A DNA stretch of 64,000 nt from Branchiostoma floridae (Eukaryota > Chordata > Leptocardii > Amphioxiformes > Branchiostomatidae): NCBI RefSeq assembly GCF_000003815.2, contig NC_049997.1:1346349-1410348 (forward strand). The letters run 5' to 3'. Below the pieces are notes generated by a model. That model had not been told where the DNA came from, ran no database searches, and worked only from the letters and a program-made list of their open reading frames with translations. Made by a program: the position numbers and the translations under genes. Within the stretch, counting starts at the first letter, position 1; each line of letters starts with the position of its first letter. Of this stretch, positions 60,495 through 64,000 are shown piece by piece.

Positions 60495-60785
60495 CGGTGC
60501 AATGGCCTAGTGGTTAGAGTGTTCGCCTTGCATTCGGTAGGTCGTGAGTTCGATCCCCGGCCGAGTCATACCAAAGACTTTAAAAATGGTACATGCTGCT
60601 TTCTCTGCTTAGCACTCAGCACTAATGAGGAAGAGTATGGAAGTTAAACACACATCACTACCAGCGGACCAGCCCCCTGCTGTAGTGGCTTGCACATGTG
60701 TGGCCCAAGGGCTATAGAAATGGAGATGGGCGCCACCCCTACGCATCTGTTACTGATGTACGGGCAACTTTAACTTTAAACTCTG
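60495..60785 (+). mobile_element. tRNA-derived SINE
   Basis: The head has A box TGGCCTAGTGGTTAGAGTG and B box GAGTTCGATCCCC at tRNA spacing. The acceptor arms do not pair, so it is not a functional tRNA gene. The body ends in AACTTTAACTTTAA. Confidence 0.75.
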
Positions 60786-61440
60786 TCTATGGTCTTTTGT
60801 TCACAGGTGCCCCGACTGATACAGCCCAGATGTACCAGTATGTCACCACCGTCTCTGTACGAACTGCCATGACCTGCGACCTGTTCCGGAGACAAGGGCA
60901 TTACTATTTTTAGAGCAAATGTCACTGACCAACAACAATAGAGCTCTGATGACCCGACAATTATCTGCATGACAAGATGAGAATACACTAAGTCTTGTTC
61001 TCATTGTCCCGAGCGCCCAGTATTGAAAATGCTACCCGCGCCCAGTGTTGAAAATACTAGTATAGCGAGTTATGTTGACGTTACAAACGCGTGCGTTTTT
61101 GCATGACTGTGGCTAAGATATGCTATCGATGAATATCGAGTTACAGACCCGATAGAATTGATCAAAATAACGTTATCTTTTTGTTGTTTAAACATACGAA
61201 TATTGCTTAACGTCAACTGTTTACCAGGAAATAACTTCTTTTGATAATTCATAGTTTAGGATTACATGGACTTGCAATTTTTTTCGCATGTTTGACGACA
61301 CCAACATGAATGTTATCAATAGCGCCACATTAGCGCCCCCTATAACACTGCGCCGAGACCTGCAGCTACCACCAAGTGAGCAACGTGGAATGGAGGCACC
61401 TGAAGTACGCAGCAGGAACACAGTCTATAAGATCACAAAG

Positions 61441-63020
61441 CACACTTCATAGACTATGAGAAGGCCTTTGACAGCATAGACAAAGTCACCTTGTGGAAGA
61501 TGCTAAGACACTACGGGATACCACAGAAGTTCATATCTCTATCCAGAGCACATGTTCATATCTCTATCCAGAGCACATGTTCATATCTCTATCCAGAGCA
61601 CATGTTCATATCTCTATCCAGAGCACATGTTCATATCTCTATCCAGAGCACATGTTCATATCTCTATCCAGAGCACATGTTCATATCTCTATCCAGAGCA
61701 CATGTTCATATCTCTATCCAGAGCACATGTTCATATCTCTATCCAGAGCACATGTTCATATCTCTATCCAGAGCACATGTTCATATCTCTATCCAGAGCA
61801 CATGTTCATATCTCTATCCAGAGCACATGTTCATATCTCTATCCAGAGCACATGTTCATATCTCTATCCAGAGCACATGTTCATATCTCTATCCAGAGCA
61901 CATGTTCATATCTCTATCCAGAGCACATGTTCATATCTCTATCCAGAGCACATGTTCATATCTCTATCCAGAGCACATGTTCATATCTCTATCCAGAGCA
62001 CATGTTCATATCTCTATCCAGAGCACATGCAAGTACATGAAATGCAGGGTGGCACATGCAGTCTAGGACAGCTGACAAAAAGCTTTGATGTGAAGACAGA
62101 CGTACGACAGAGTCGCTTAGTGTCACCGTTTCTTTTCCTACTGGTTAACGACTGGATCAGGCAGACAACTGCGAAAGGGAAGAATGGTGGGATCCAGTGG
62201 ACACTCTGAACACAGCTAGAGGACCTAGACTTTGCCGACGACCTGGCACTCCTCTCACACAACCACAAACTGTCAAACAGATGCAGAATAAAACAGCTCA
62301 TCTCGACACAACATCAACCAGTACATGATTCAAGATCAGTACTAGAAAGAAGACTGAACTCATTAAAATCAACACTAGAAACAGTACACCTATCACAGTC
62401 GGAGGGGAGGAAATGAAGGTGACGGGAAAATGAAGGAGAGTCATTGGTGTACCTGAGAAGTGTGGTAGACCGTCAAGGGGGCACAGAAGAGGATTTTACA
62501 GCCAAGATAGGGAATGCAAAGGCAGCTTTCATCATGCTGAGGAATGTCTGGGCCTTCAGGGTAATGCGCACAACTACCAAACTTCGCATCTTCAACTCTT
62601 ATATCAAATCAGTACGGTTCCGAGACTTGGACAACAACAAAGGCAACACAGCACAGGGCACAAACCTTCATCAACACCTGTCTGAGGAGGATCTTTAAGA
62701 TCAAGTGGTCATACAAGATCAGCAACCTGGAGCTGTGGGACAGAGCAGGACAAATACCAGTGGAAAGTCAGACCCTCAGAAGGAAATGGTCCAGGATAGG
62801 ACACACACTCAGAAAGTCACCAACGAGCATCACACAGCAGGCCCCAACCAGGAACCCACAGGGCAAACGAAAGCGGGGAGGGCAGCTAGAGAACAGCTAG
62901 AGAAGGGACGCAGAGGGAGATATGAGGAGCATCAGTAACAGCTGGCACGACCTGAGAAGGAAGGCCGAGAGACATGTGCAGTGGAGGACGATCATCGGTG
63001 GCCTATGCTCCAACCGGGGC
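61441..63020 (+). mobile_element. LINE reverse transcriptase relic interrupted by a tandem array
   Basis: The start KAFDSIDKVTLWKMLRHYGI matches reverse transcriptase motif A. After the array come GQLTKSFDVKTDVRQ, SPFLFLLVNDWI, FADDLALLSH (the catalytic motif, in another frame), GSVVDRQGGTEED-like and TTKLRIFNSYIKS, ending near CSNRGKG. Several frameshifts and stops make it non-functional. Confidence 0.85.
61530..62029 (+). repeat. 20 perfect copies of a 25-bp unit inside the RT relic
   Basis: The unit begins TTCATATCTCTATCCAGAGC and ends ACATG. 500 nt = 20 x 25 with no visible variant. Because 25 is not a multiple of 3, each frame cycles through a 25-residue super-repeat, and all three plus-strand frames stay open across it. 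Confidence 0.97.
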
Positions 63021-63910
63021 AAAGGGCCCAAATAAATAAGTATACGAATAAAAATAAAATACACAGATGCTTTGAGGAGGGAAATATCTTTCAAAATAGA
63101 ATATCATGTACATAGAATTAAAATTAAAATAATTAGATACATGTATGTCATGAAAAGCAGATAGATATTTTAATGCCATGTACGATAAAAAATACATACA
63201 TGTTATGAAAAGGAGATATCATAGTTTCAATATGAACACAACACGTCTATCAAAAACCATGAGGAAAAAGAAAACAGTGCTTCATCAGGAGGATACTATT
63301 ATAAAACATAGTACGCTGACAAGTTAATGTATCTGTACACACAGCACGGATTCCATGAAAGTAATCACACAGGAATCTTTGTGTTTAACAAGAGCAACCT
63401 ATTTCACAAAAGTCTTGTACACGGAGTAATTACATCGCAAGGTAAAAACTATACAATTTTCAAATCTGTCTGCGACTACAGAAAGCTATGCCTTCAAACA
63501 TGGTAGCTATTTGAAATTGGGCGACTTTCTGTTTGGTGCCAGTTTATGCCCTTTAAATGCGCATATACGGTATATTTTTTTAAAATTCAATTTGAGTGTC
63601 CCTTCCTGAACAATACACGAGGCATCGTTTGTTTGTACGTAATACTGATACGATACGTTGAGCACTTACATAGTACAGATCTACCAAATAAAACGCACGA
63701 GTTCATGTCAGACAATATCACATGTTCCGCATTACTGACACTAGCCTTTCTGACACCTGATGCACTACTAACATAAAGGCCAGGCCAATGCCCGCTCTGC
63801 GTAATGCTGACATCGCTGGCAGTTTTCACAAAGTCTGATCAAACAAATGTCATCCCGCAAACGGAGAACATCTTCTCATCTTTTCTCACCAACACGACGT
63901 GCCCGCTCAC
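63021..63910. other. Intergenic, no gene seen
   Basis: AT-rich. Frames are short and have no splice support. Confidence 0.4.
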
Positions 63911-63931
63911 AGGCTCCATGTACACGTGGTA

Positions 63932-64000
63932 CAGTGGTGTGTGCAGTGGTGTGTGTAGTGGTGTGTGCCGTGATGTGTGGAGTGGTGTGTGCAGTGGTGT
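63932..64000. repeat. GTGGTGTGTGCA-type minisatellite, cut by the window end
   Basis: Degenerate 12- to 14-bp units of AGTGGTGTGTGC repeat to the end of the window. Confidence 0.8.

Noticed and set aside
60495-60570. Functional tRNA gene
   Set aside because: A and B boxes are present but the acceptor stem does not pair, and a SINE body follows.
61552-62040. A 162-codon repetitive protein gene
   Set aside because: The frame is a by-product of the stop-free 25-bp array within an RT relic, with no promoter or conserved context.
63880-63990. Minus-strand peptide YHVYMEPVSGHVVLV before a gtgaga donor
   Set aside because: No acceptor is available, since the flanking minisatellite contains no ag on that strand. 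Too short to support.

Overview
The window reads as animal nuclear DNA: short exons with GT-AG introns, long non-coding stretches, many MITEs, SINEs and LINE relics, and two assembly gaps (41227-41459 and 50809-50908). Gene content suggests an invertebrate deuterostome, most likely an amphioxus (Branchiostoma). This is inferred from protein families and repeat style; no species search was possible.

Layout. Positions 491-595 (-) hold the first exon of a mitochondrial-targeted protein, head to head with AKIP1 (993-6494, +). Then come a coiled-coil gene of unknown identity (8949-10632, -), exons of a low-complexity protein (11704-13525, -), and a VWA-DUF4537 protein resembling vertebrate C11orf16 (14956-19611, -). 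The low-complexity exons may be the 3' part of the C11orf16-like gene. That gene is head to head with NDUFB2 (20297-21590, +). After 3.7 kb of repeats lies the most striking gene, 25311-35465 (-). Its 14 exons join into one open frame of 925 residues: signal peptide, CUB, LDLa, Frizzled, kringle, Sushi/CCP, and then a whole Cys-loop ligand-gated ion channel subunit. From 35.5 to 49.7 kb the DNA is mostly mobile-element debris with one uncertain gene (43350-44540, -). A short TSG101-like UEV protein follows (49738-53730, -, with a possible upstream first exon at 57666-57677). The rest is repeats, including an RT relic carrying 20 perfect 25-bp tandem copies (61530-62029).

Genes and context. 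AKIP1 and C11orf16 are neighbours on human 11p15 and TSG101/UEVLD lie on the same arm, so the window may preserve an old chordate linkage. NDUFB2 and perhaps the 491-595 gene serve mitochondria. The shared promoter at 596-992 has YY1-, DR1- and NRF1-like sites. Exon joins below were checked for reading phase by hand; transcripts were not available.
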